A stretch of 64,000 nucleotides of DNA, from assembly GCF_905475345.1 (NCBI RefSeq), contig NC_066590.1:2158501-2222500 (forward strand). The letters run 5' to 3'. Position numbers and translations under genes: made by a program. Positions 26,500-38,148 of this stretch are shown one piece after another. Position 1 is the stretch's first letter, and each line of letters starts with the position of its first letter. This DNA is from Vespula vulgaris (Eukaryota > Arthropoda > Insecta > Hymenoptera > Vespidae). Below the pieces are notes generated by a model. That model was not told the origin of the DNA. It did not search any database and saw nothing but the letters and a program-made list of their open reading frames with translations.

Positions 26500-26839
26500 T
26501 ATATATCTTCTTTTTCATAATTCTTTCTCATCGACAATTGAACTTGTTTATTTTTTTCTTTTTCTTATAACTTGGTCGTTTACGAATACCGTCGTAATTA
26601 ACAAGATATTTTGTTACCAATACGATATCATTTAGTGTAATAAAAGTGATGTGTTTCAGGAACACGTAAAAACACTAACACGTATGTGTTTTATGTTCGT
26701 TCGTTCATTCGTATAAATTGTAGTGATCGCAAGATCTTTTTTTTTTAACTTGGTCAAGAGGTCCTCAAAGGACTCTGTCAACAGCTTAAGTAAACTCTAC
26801 AAACATAAACGAAAAATCAATTACCTTTCTAAGGGTAAA

Positions 26840-26891
<52 letters not shown>

Positions 26892-29579
26892 CCCCTTCTC
26901 TCTGTCTTTCTTTGAAGAAGTTTTTAAACAATTTTTATTTTACTTATTTTTTTTTTTATATCCTTCAATCTCAATCGATATCTTTCGTCATTTGAATTTT
27001 TACATCGACTTTAGGTCACTCTCAGGAGGATCGTCCTCCTTTTTATATTCATGACTATCGCTTCTCGGAAGAGAGCCAGGGGTCGTTGGTACCAAGAAGA
27101 AAAATGTGTGTGTGAAACGTGCTTACGAATAAATATACTAAGAGAAAGAGAGAGGGAAAGGCGTGATAAAAGCTCTCATGTACGCGCGCGCACGTGGAGG
27201 ATATTGAGAGAGAGGGAGAGAGAGAAAGAGAGAGAGAGGAGAGAGAGAGAAGAGAGTGGAAGATCAGGTCGACTGATCTTTTTTCTCGATGTTGACTGTT
27301 CTTTTTACATTTTTTTTTTACTCTCTCTCTCTCGTATTTTTTTTTTATGCTTCTTCCCCGACTTTATCGTAATGGTGAATTTTTTATTATTTGTTTTTTT
27401 TTGTTTTTTTTTTTTTTACTTTTTCATTATCATTATTTTTTATTTAATATAGAAAGTACGCGCGTCGTTGAAAGATACTAGGATCATTTGAAAAATTCAC
27501 GACTTTCTTCATTTCTTCCTCCTTTTTTACCTTAAGACGTTTAAGTCTCACTTCGAGAATTAAATTTTTATATTAAAAATAAAATAAAAAAAAAAAAGAA
27601 AGAAAGAAAAAAGAGGGAAGAGAACGAAAAAGGAAGAAAAGAAAGTCGAGAACTTTTCAAATAGCTCTCATAAATCATCGTTAATTTTTTGTCGTCCTTG
27701 TTGTCTCTCGTTTCTTCTCCTTCTTTTTTTTTGTATTTTTTATTTTATTTTTTAATCCTTACCACAAGATATACCGATTTGATAACGGAACGGTTAAAAT
27801 CAAGAACTGGTTTCGGTCCTCTTCTCTTCATCCTCGCGAAAAATAAAAAAAAAATAGAAGTAAAAAGAGAAGAAATGAAAGGAAAAAAAGAAGAAAAAGA
27901 AAAAGAAAAAGAAAAAGAAAATTAAGAGGAACGGACGACAAGGAAGAAATCGAAGGAGAGACTCACGCGCGCGCCAAATATTCGCTGACGTAATACAAAC
28001 GAGCGCTTCGCGAAAGTCCAGCGACCTGTAAGGACTTTTTCGAAGTCCTCTTTATGTTCTTGCGTCTTGTATAGCGTAGCTTTCTTTTTCTTTTCATTTT
28101 TTTTTTTTTTAACGTTGTCCTTCGAAAAATAAATTCGCTCGGAGAATTGTCGACGATAAGAAAAACATTCGAGGAATTTATTTATTTTACAGAACGATGA
28201 CGTAAATCATAGGGACTCGCAAGTTAAATCATACGCTTATCGCATCCTTCTATGATTGCGATGATGTCAACCATACGATCGTAAAGACAATGACGTTTTA
28301 ACGAAGTCGCTGTGATATATATATATATATATATATATGTATATGTATATATGTATATATGTATGCAATGTACCTTGTTATTAATATTAGCAAAGGAAAA
28401 CAAAGGGGTCGTGTAACTTTCGTTATCGTTACTTTCGATTCACGATCTCGAATTACCTTATCGATGGTAACACAATATATATAGTACATAGGTAATAGCT
28501 AATAGAAGTGTATAGGTAATTTGAATAATCGCGAGCTCGCGATAGCCCAGTATTTTATTGCTTCCGTATAATATTTATTTCTCGGTCGTATAGTTAACGA
28601 TGCTTCATTCGATTAAATAAAACGTAATTAACGGCGATTAACTACGATGTCGGTCATGTTTAATTTTTATTTTTATTTTGTTTTATTATTATTATTATTA
28701 TTATTATTTTTCATTTTGATTGATCGATCGAAACGATGAAAACGGGACGGATAAAATGAGCGAAAGTTTTGGATGCAAAAGTAAATGAAAAAAAAAAAAA
28801 GGAAAGAGAAGAAAAAACTCGAGATTCGAATACATATTAAGCCAAAGTGAAAACGAGGATACAGCGTGAGTATTTGTTATAACTGGACATGTGTAACACT
28901 TTGCTCACATATACATACATACAGCAGATACACACACACGCGCGCGCATTTTTTTTTCTTCTCTTTCATCTTATCTTTCCTATCATTGTTATTCCAAATT
29001 AAGAGATATACGAGATCTAGGCATCGTACATCACATTGGCTACTTCAATCTATTTTTAGATCTAGTTCTTCTTCGAGCTTTAATCTCGTCGATGATTGAG
29101 CCAATAATTATGAAAGATGATCCAAGTAAAACATTAAAAACAAGTTTTTTTATTGAATAATTTCTACAATTAGATCGTGTTAAGCAATAAATTTTTTACT
29201 ATTATTATTCTTTTTTTTTTTTTTTTATTTTCGACAAACCATAATTCGTAATTGTCGGTTCGATTATTATCCGAAAATAAAAAAATATATATATATATAT
29301 AAGAAGAGAATTATGGAAGGGAAGATAAAACTGATATCAAAAATCTCAGCTGAATAGAACGAGAAGATTCACGTTATTCGCGGTAACGTTTGCATAGGCG
29401 AAACGAGGCGGCTTGACACTTGACACGACAATTATCCCTGACTATAATTTGCGTCCACTTTGTCCTCGTTTTGGTCACCGGAATCAAGAGAAGGCGATCT
29501 TGATTATCTCGTTTTATAGTAGTTCTTCCAGTGAAATGTTCGTACTACTGTGTTACGTATATTTTCTAAAGCTCTAACA

Positions 29580-29610
<31 letters not shown>

Positions 29611-29893
29611 TTTAAAATTTCGTCTCGCGGACGTCGAAGGCACGAACAGATTTGAAAATCATCATGTTTATCAGTGTCTCCCTGAAAAACGGTGGGCGAT
29701 CTATCGGATACTACTTCCTCGCTACGTCCGCGAACGCGATAAAGATAAGCGTCATCTTTTCTGACGACGATCTAGTCGAGAAGAAAAATTCAATTTTGTT
29801 CGTTCGGTTCTTTGAGGAAAAAGAAGATGAAGAAAAAAAAGGAAAGTTAAAAGAGTACAAGTTAGAAGTGGAAGAAGAAAAGGAAGGAGAAAA

Positions 29894-29930
<37 letters not shown>

Positions 29931-30392
29931 TTTTCTTTCTCATTTTAACCGAGTTGCTATACCGATTCAAATTTAGAAGTCGGTATAGAAACGAGACGAG
30001 TATATCGATTACGACGAACATAAACCAATTTCGTAAACTTCACTTCCGTCTCTCTACGACGACGTGCTGTTCTGTCGGAGCGGCTTCAGCAACCGCGAAC
30101 GATACTTACCATACATGTTTCTTTTTTATTTTCTTTTGTATTTTTTATTTTGTTTCTTTGTCTTTCTTTTTGTCATTCATTTGAATAAAGAGTCCGTGAT
30201 ATTTAATTATTTGTTTATTAAGATAAGTGTGTTAAATATTGTTTTACAACGAAAGAAAAAAAGAAAAAACGAGAAAAAAAAGAGGGAGAGGAAGGATAAA
30301 AAGGAAGAAGGGAGATTACCGTGTTCACATATTGAGACGAAGCCCACGAATGTGCTATAGCTTGCAAGAAGTGCAACGTCCTCCTTTAAGGA

Positions 30393-30445
<53 letters not shown>

Positions 30446-33400
30446 GTGCGAAGCGAACACTGTATAAAAATTAAAAGGAGTAGAAAGAAAGATTTTCTTC
30501 GTCGAGGACTCCAATCGTCGAACAGTACGCGTCGAAGTTAACGCGGGGGCGATAACTCTGATGTTCATCGACTTTTTTATACGGGACAGAGCCACTCCTA
30601 TCATCGAGATCGATGATCTCTGAAGAAGACTTTCTTGTATTTCGTATATACGTTTTGTGTTCTACAGTGTTCATTATTATTCGTTTCTTTATTTTTTTTT
30701 ATTAAAAAAGAAAAAAAAACGGACGAACAAATTTTTCTTTTCTCTCTTTCTTTCTTTTTTTTTTTTTTTTTAAATAAATGAGAGAAGAAAAAGAGACAGA
30801 GTTAAAAAATAATAAACATTAAATGAGAATGCAATAAATAATAGTTGCAGATTTTGTTACGATTGTGTTCATAGTGTTCACCTACTTATATATATATATA
30901 TATATATGCTATATTTATATATATATATATACATATATATACACACACACACACATACGTATCTATGTATACTACTGCCGTAAGTGATAATCGTGTCCTT
31001 CGAAATTACTCTTTGTTTTTACAATCATCGTGCATCTATAAATGAAAATCGTCTTTTCATAAATCGTACTCTCGTCTTTTATATATATTATATATGTTTT
31101 ATCCTGGAGAAGTATATCTTCTTCATAATGTCGTTCGCCGTGGACTGCATCAATTTTGCTCTTCTACTGATCTGCTCTCGTGTCTTTCATCTCGCTCTTG
31201 GAATCGGTGCGCAGTATTATAAGGTACAGGATATCGGATCTTCCTACATTATATTTATCGTTAGAAGAAAACGTTCTAATTATTTAGCGAATTATATGAT
31301 GTATAATCTCTTTTGTCAAAACGTTAATAACAATATTTTTTTTCTATTTTCTTTATTTTTATTATTTCTTTTTATTTTTCTTTTTCTTTTTAATTTCTTT
31401 TTCTTCTTTAATTTCTTTTCTTTTTCTTTTTTTTACTTTCTTTTTTTTTAGGCTCAACTGGATGCACACTTAAAGTTACACGGTGAAAAATCATTAACGG
31501 AGGAAGTGCGAAAGTGTAAGCTTTGCAATAAACAATTTGTTCAGCCTGCTTTATATAGACTTCATATTCGTGAGCATTATAAGGTGAGTTGGGTAAAACG
31601 ATGATTTATAAAACAAATGATAAAATGTATTTAAAGTATAAAAATATCTACCTTATTTTTTGTATGTTTTTTTTTTTTTATGTATAGTTACGGACAAAGA
31701 TAGTCAAGCAGACGAAAAAAGGAACGAAACATAAGATTATGTATAAGTGTACGATATGTTTGAAGTCGTTTCAAAAACCTAGTCAGCTAATGCGTCATAT
31801 TAGAGTTCATACAGGAGAGAAGCCTTTTAAAGTAAGCGTGTTTTTCCGTGTCTAGAGATTTTTTTTTTTTTTTTTCTCCTTCAAACCGAAGGATGCAAAT
31901 ATATTAACGATTTTATTATATTTACAGTGTACCGTATGTAGTCGAGCATTTACTCAGAAAGGTTCTCTACAAATTCATATGTGGCAACATGATGGTATCA
32001 GACCTCATATATGTACTCTTTGCAATGCTAGATTTAGTCAAAAAGGTAATATTATATATATGAGAGGTAGTAATTATAAATGTGGTCTGTAATTTGAGAT
32101 ATTAAAAGACATATCTTTTTACACGCTATTTTTAACATTTTAAAATTGCATAAAAATATTATTTTCCTCTCAAGAATAAATATATCTATTATTTTACTGT
32201 TTGTTATAATAAATAAATAATTTGTAAATAATTCCAACTCAAATATTAAAATATCTCGAAACGAAAAACTTTTATACGACTTAGACCACTTTTACGATTA
32301 TCGGCTCATACATGTAATTTTTTTTTTTTTTAGTATGCATATTTGTACTTTATAAATATTTGTAGGAAACCTAAATGCACACATTTTGAGGGTACACAGT
32401 GCTCCAGAAGGAGAATCCATATATGGATGTACTTATTGTCCTTGTATTTTTAAAAAGCTTGGCAGTCTTAATGGTCATATGAAAAGAATGCATTCGAATT
32501 TGGCAGAAGTAATTAAAAAATTATAATAAATTAAAGTACTATATAAATATATATATATATACATATTACGTGAGACAAAAAAAAATGTTCGTGTTTTCTT
32601 TAGGAAACATCAAAATGCGAAAGTTCTACAGAGGCTGATATGCGAGCTACGGTTGATAGTGTCATATCACAGCTAGCATCCTTGGAATCTGGCATTGCTA
32701 ACGTAGCAAATTCTACTCAATCTGGAGCTACGACTGAAAATAGAAATGATATTTTACAAGAAGCGTTAAATAATAGTGGATTGCCTAGTAAAGAGAAAAG
32801 TTCTTCTAATGGTATATAATGTATAATCTTGTCAGTGTGTGCATATGTTAGTAATGTATTTTGATTTTTCCTTTTTATACGTATATATACATTTTTTTTT
32901 TTTTTTCGTTATTCATTGCAGAAACAATAGACTCGAAAAAAGTAGAAGCAAAAACGACGTACGTTACGTTATTGGATAGAGCACCGGACGGTACCATGAG
33001 GTATAATTTTTGATCAAATATTTTTATTACTTGTATATAGATATGTATTAATATTGTAATCATTAATATTACAATATAATATCATTATAGTTGTACATAT
33101 ATTATATATGATTATTGTTTCAGAAAATATTTAACAATAAAGCAGCGATGTATAGGAAACATACGATGGTATGCATGCTCTTTCTGTCACAAAGAATTTA
33201 AAAAACCATCGGATTTAATACGTCATTTAAGAGTGCATACTCAAGAAAAACCATTTAAAGTAAGTTTTTCGTACGTTGAAGTTTTACGCACCAATAAAAT
33301 TACAATATATAAAAATTATTACATCATTGATATTCCTATATTTATTATATATTTTAGTGTTCTTATTGCTTTCGCTCATTTGCGTTAAAATCAACGATGA

Positions 33401-36400
33401 TTGCACACGAACGTACTCACACCGGTACCAAGAAATATGCTTGTGGTTCGTGCGATAAAACTTTCGCGTGTCATAGTAGTCTTACCACTCATACGAGGTA
33501 ATTTATATATTGATTTATATCATTAACACGTATAATTGTTAACAAGAAATTATTATTAAATAAGGATATTAATAAGGATATTTCACATGTTACAGATTAC
33601 ATACAAAGCCACACAAATGCACTCTATGTGATAAATCGTTTAGTTCTAGCGCTGTTTTAAAAAGTCACATGAAAAGTCATTCAAAAGGAAAATCAAATCT
33701 CTCGCCAGAAGCAGAAAGTTTAGTGCCACAAATCGTTTTACAGGAACCGTTAGTTATTAGCGATGCGGGTAATAAGATCAGCGTGGCGCATGTACAATCA
33801 AAACAAAAACATGTTTATGACAGTGCAGATGTTGCAAGACCACACAAATGTTGGGTATGTCATGCGGCATTTAGGAAAATTAGTCATTTAAAACAACACT
33901 ATCGTCGGCATACTGGAGAACGTCCTTTCAAATGCACCAAGTGCGATAGAAGATTTACATCTAATAGCGTTCTTAAGTCACATTTGCATACGCACGATGA
34001 TGCAAGACCATACAGTTGTACTGTATGTAATACTAAGTTTTCTACTCAGAGCAGTATGAAGAGACATTTGGTGACTCACAGTAACAAAAGACCATTCATG
34101 TGTCCTTATTGTCATAAAACATTCAAAACTTCTGTTAATTGCAGAAAACATATGAAGATACATAAACATGAACTTGCACAAAGACAATTAGAACAACAGA
34201 AGAAACAACAACAAATTAAGGATGTACCAAAGACATTGAATAAGGATAAGGGAACTATTTTACCAGAGAATATAGCACTGTCAGAGGAGATGGAAGTATC
34301 TTTCCAACCACAAATGGCACCTGATTTTGCATTAGCCTTTTCGGATCAATTTCAAAATATAACGGAAAAAGAAAAAACGTTTTTAACAACGGACAGAACA
34401 CAACCGGTTATTAATTCAAATTTATCTACAAATTTGTCTACGATAGAAACAAATAATTTAGCGACATCACAAACTTTACATACCGATGAAACAGCCACTA
34501 TTACAATTCCTAATTATACAGGGGATCAATCGCTTACGCCTGAAAGTATACGCGAGATAGAAGAAACTTTCAATCAACAACTGTTTAATATTGGAATGAA
34601 TCTTGGTTTGGGAAGTAATCTCTCAAGACCGATAGATGATGCAAACACAAATACTCTTGAACAAAGGGAACAACCTGTATTAAATATTATTTATGACAAT
34701 AATAAAAATTTAGAGTCATCCGCAAATACAATGTTCACATCACAATTTGATTCATTTGATATTAGTCAGATTACGTTACAACCTGATACCGAAATAGACA
34801 TTGGACTGAATACAGAAAATTCTGCAAATATGGCAAATATTTTAACTAGATCTATACAAGAGAGACAAGAACTAAGCACTATCGCTATTGAAAATAATAC
34901 AAATGACAATCATATTAAAACACCAAAACAATTAATGATATTGGGTTCCAAACAAACTGGATCTGATGCTTTAAAACTGCCACAGTCTTGTTCGAGATAT
35001 CCGAAAGTTATAGCTAAAGCGGATGCGACAGATACAACGGATATCGAAATTATGAATCTAACGAACAGTGCAGAAATACAAATGATAAATGATTGTAATA
35101 AAAGACATCAAGAAAACATCGTATGTCACGAGCATGGAAATAATACTTTACATTTAAAGTAAATTGCATTAATTAATATTACTTGTACAATAATTATGTT
35201 TTCGATGAATAATAATTTTTTTTTTTTTTCAGATGCGATTTAAACAACGAAAATTTTCAAGATACACTACAATTAAATGCTCATTCAAAATTACATTCCC
35301 CGTCGAACATCATTTACGCGGATATTAATGGATGCAGCATTCAATGTGACTCTTTACTTCAGTGTCATATATGCAGTGAACAAGGCTTTACTACAGAAGA
35401 ATTAAAGGTAGAAAATATTGTATTAATTATGGCTAATTAGTACGAGTTTTTGTCGCAAAACAAGTTAGTAACAAATATGATAATTTGTATCATCAGGAAC
35501 ATTTACAAACTCACCGTGGAACGAAAGGCTTCCAATGTACAGAATGTTCTCTTAAATTTTGTACTAGTGGTGGACTTAGCAGACATTTAAAATTACATAA
35601 AAATAAAGAGTAAGTATCTATTTCACATTGTCATCATTATTAAAGAATGTATAATAAATTATATTCTATTGACTTTTTAAAATAATATAGACAATGGAAG
35701 TGTACAATCTGTCAACAAGTTTTTGTTAGCAAAGCCCAATTGAGATCTCATAATAAAATGCATGATAATAATCTTAATGCAAGCTCATTAGAATCAGACA
35801 AATCGCAGAAAGAAAATATTTCTATCAATAAAAGTCTTTCCATTGATTCTACTTCAAATAATAAAATTTCTTTTGATAGTAAAACTCTATCAAATAACTC
35901 CATCAAATTGGATGAAAAGATTTCTTTAGATGATAAAATGGGTACTGATTCGTCAGTATCAGAAAAAGTTCTTTTAGACACGGTAGCAGAAAAAAAGATC
36001 ATGGATCAAATAGATGTAAGTAAAAAGAAAATTTATTATACGTATAGATCGAAACTGAATTAAATAGCTCAATGAATTTATGATCTAGGGTAGTGTAGAA
36101 AAAAAAGAAACAAAACAGTATATCAATAAATGTAAGTACTGTCCAAAAACATTTCGCAAACCAAGCGATCTTATAAGACATATTCGGACACATACCGGTG
36201 AACGACCGTACACGTGCGATCATTGCAGTAAAAGCTTTGCAGTGAAGTGTACATTGGATTCTCATATGAAAGTTCATAGCGGCAAGAAGACGTTTTGTTG
36301 TCATGTTTGCAATAGTTTATTTGCTACAAAGGGTAGTTTAAAAGTTCATATGCGATTGCATACTGGTACGTATGTGTAGTTGATCACACCACACACACAC

Positions 36401-37602
36401 AAAATAGTAATTACTGATATCTGAAATAATTTTTTTACAATAATTTTTGTTTAGGTTCTAAACCATTTAGATGTCAGATTTGTGATTTAAGATTTCGAAC
36501 TTCAGGTCATAGAAAAGTACATTTATTGAAACATGTGAGACAGCACAAAGGTATCACTAAGCGAAAACAAAAGCACATGAAAGTTTCTGCTGTAGCTGAA
36601 GCAAGCCTTGATTTAGAAAAATCGGTTGAAAGTGTAGTGCATTTAGTAACAACTGATAATGATGTATCTACATCGTCAAATGTTGATTACTCAAACCTTG
36701 ACGCAATCAGCATTGACACTAATAATTTAGTCAATCAGATTAATTTGAATAGCGATACAATGATATTGAATAATAATTCAATTGTGTCATTAAATGAGAA
36801 TAATCAATTAGTAGCAAATTTGCATTTCTTATTAGCAAATGGATTTGTTACTATTCAAACGGATGATACCTCGCCACCAACAGTAACAACAGCAGCAGCA
36901 GCACCAGCAGCAGCACCAACAACACCAGCACCGCCACCACCACCACCACTAGTACCTATTTCTGATGCAAATATTATACAGAATGAGACTAAATTATCAG
37001 AATTCGTTAATGGTGCACCTATACAGGAATCTTATATTGACACAGGTACTAAACACGTCGTTATTACAAATGAAACATCAACAAGGACAGCCCTTCCAAC
37101 TACCCATGTTTCAACAGAGCCGAATACTGATATAAGTATTACACAGTTAGAATATACAAATCCTGCAACAATTAAAACAGAAGAAACAATAAAGAAGCAA
37201 ACAAATAAGAGCAATTCATCAAAACAGAGAGCATGTGATATTTGTGGGAAAACGTTTATGAAGCCATATCAAGTAGAAAGACATAAACGAATTCACACAG
37301 GTGAACGTCCATTTAAGTGCGAATTATGTACCAAATCATTTGCTCAAAAGGCAACATTACAAATGCATCAAAAACATCATACAGGTGATCGACCACACGC
37401 TTGTCCATGCTGCGAATTTACTTTTTCTCAAAGAGGAAATTTACGAACACACTTAAGACGTGTTCATCGATTGGATCTTATCAGTGCTAAAAAGTTGAAA
37501 ACAAGTCAACAAGTTTTAAGTGCTAAACTAATACAAAATAATATAGGTGAAACAAAGATTCTAAGTTTAGATGATATTGCCTTTGTCCAGTTTGTAAAAT
37601 AA
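23681..37602 (+). CDS. ZNF236-like protein with 27 C2H2 zinc fingers (19 coding exons)
   Basis: Probable nuclear DNA-binding transcription regulator. Exons: 23681-23783, 23904-24019, 24103-24369, 24450-24584, 24782-24946, 31452-31583, 31688-31831, 31928-32045, 32366-32508, 32604-32811, 32922-33000, 33124-33259, 33358-33497, 33596-35158, 35233-35407, 35497-35609, 35691-36015, 36089-36365, 36455-37602. All phases agree; the product is about 1828 residues, close to human ZNF236 (about 1845). An AT-hook (PGRPRK) lies near residues 150-155. Fingers 1-9 follow from residue 169, then 10-17, then a long Asn/Thr/Gln-rich linker, 18-24, another linker with an Ala/Pro run, and 25-27 near the C-terminus. 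Most have canonical C-x2-C-x12-H-x3-H spacing with TGE(R/K)PF(K/R)-type linkers. The intron after exon 5 is 6.5 kb and splits finger 4. The ZNF236 name rests on finger number, layout and length. Confidence 0.88.
26456..26516. repeat. (AT)n microsatellite
   Basis: Long AT/TA run with one ACAC interruption, in the large intron. Confidence 0.9.
26839..26888. repeat. (CT)n microsatellite
   Basis: About 24 CT units in the large intron of the ZNF236-like gene. Confidence 0.95.
27138..27256. repeat. (GA)n-rich region
   Basis: Interrupted GA/GAA repeats on the plus strand, with a short CG-alternating stretch (CGCGCGCGC) at about 27183-27190. A CT-rich tract follows 70 bases downstream. Confidence 0.85.
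30391..30441 (+). repeat. (CAG)n trinucleotide repeat
   Basis: About 17 CAG units with one CAA interruption, directly preceded by ATG, so one frame would encode polyglutamine. It sits inside the large intron and no splice partners were evident. The other strand would encode polyleucine. Confidence 0.9.
31128..31223 (+). other. Candidate alternative first exon of the ZNF236-like gene
   Basis: An ATG opens 32 codons (MSFAVDCINFALLLICSRV...) ending AAG before a GTACAG donor-like site, in phase 0. The next acceptor at 31450-31451 opens exon 6 also in phase 0, so splicing would give an N-terminally shortened zinc-finger protein lacking fingers 1-3 and half of finger 4. The patch has more GC than its surroundings. 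It could equally be chance. Confidence 0.2.
31335..31449 (+). repeat. T-rich polypyrimidine tract before exon 6
   Basis: About 115 bases, nearly all T with scattered C and A, leading straight into the acceptor of exon 6 of the ZNF236-like gene. Confidence 0.8.
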
Positions 37603-38148
37603 TTTTTAATATAGACTAACATTTTTAAATGCTAAATACGCTTAAAATCCTCAATACTGTCCGAGAAGTCGGACATATTACTTTTCACTGCTCTTATCAT
37701 GAAAGATTTAACAAATAAAAAAGGAAAGAAAAAGAAAAAAAAAAGAAAAAAAAAAGAAAAAAAAGAAAGAAAAAGAAAAAGAAAAAAAAATATTAGACTG
37801 ATCTCTCTGTGTCTTTGCATTGAGAAATTTTTTAAAACTCTGTGATGTATATATCGTGTACATTGATAACACTAAAATAGTAAAGTTATATTCTGTGGTT
37901 TAATAGAATCCTTTATATTATATTGAGAGTCAGTTATTATTCTAAGTGTTCTAACTCTAAACCTATCTGGTATTACTAAGATACAAGAAACTTTCTTTGA
38001 TAAGTTGTATTATCTTTATTTGATACATAAAAATATAACTTGTACATAAGTTACTACTGTTTGTAATAAAATATGTCATTATAGAATTAAAATTAGCATT
38101 TATGTGTGGAAAATTTTTGAGGCATAAACGATCAATGAACAAATAAAA
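37603..38148. other. Convergent 3' region between the ZNF236-like and TRMT44-like genes
   Basis: About 550 bases separating two stop codons that face each other. There is an A/G-rich run at about 37715-37790. A plus-strand AATAAA at 38065-38070 and a minus-strand AATAAA at 38020-38015 are only 45 bases apart and cross over, so the two transcripts may overlap at their 3' ends. Confidence 0.5.

Larger units (their letters stand above)
24947..31451 (+). other. 6.5 kb intron of the ZNF236-like gene
   Basis: This intron lies between CCAACGAAA/GTAAGC and a T-rich acceptor ending AG at 31450-31451. It is filled with simple repeats: (AT)n at 26134-26160 and 26456-26516, (CT)n at 26839-26888, (GA)n at 27138-27256 and 29896-29930, (CT)n at 29578-29604, (CAG)n at 30391-30441, and AT/AC runs at 30886-30955. 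GC-richer patches occur at about 25360-25620, 27950-28050 and 29390-29520. The purine- or pyrimidine-only open frames are repeat artefacts. Confidence 0.8.

Noticed and set aside
33978..34187. Antisense open frame within the zinc-finger exon
   Set aside because: Shadow of the C2H2 coding strand.
36889..36953. Ala/Pro run in the zinc-finger gene as a possible frame error
   Set aside because: The frame stays open on both sides and the run is a short GCA/CCA/CCACCA repeat in a linker, so it is simply low-complexity protein.
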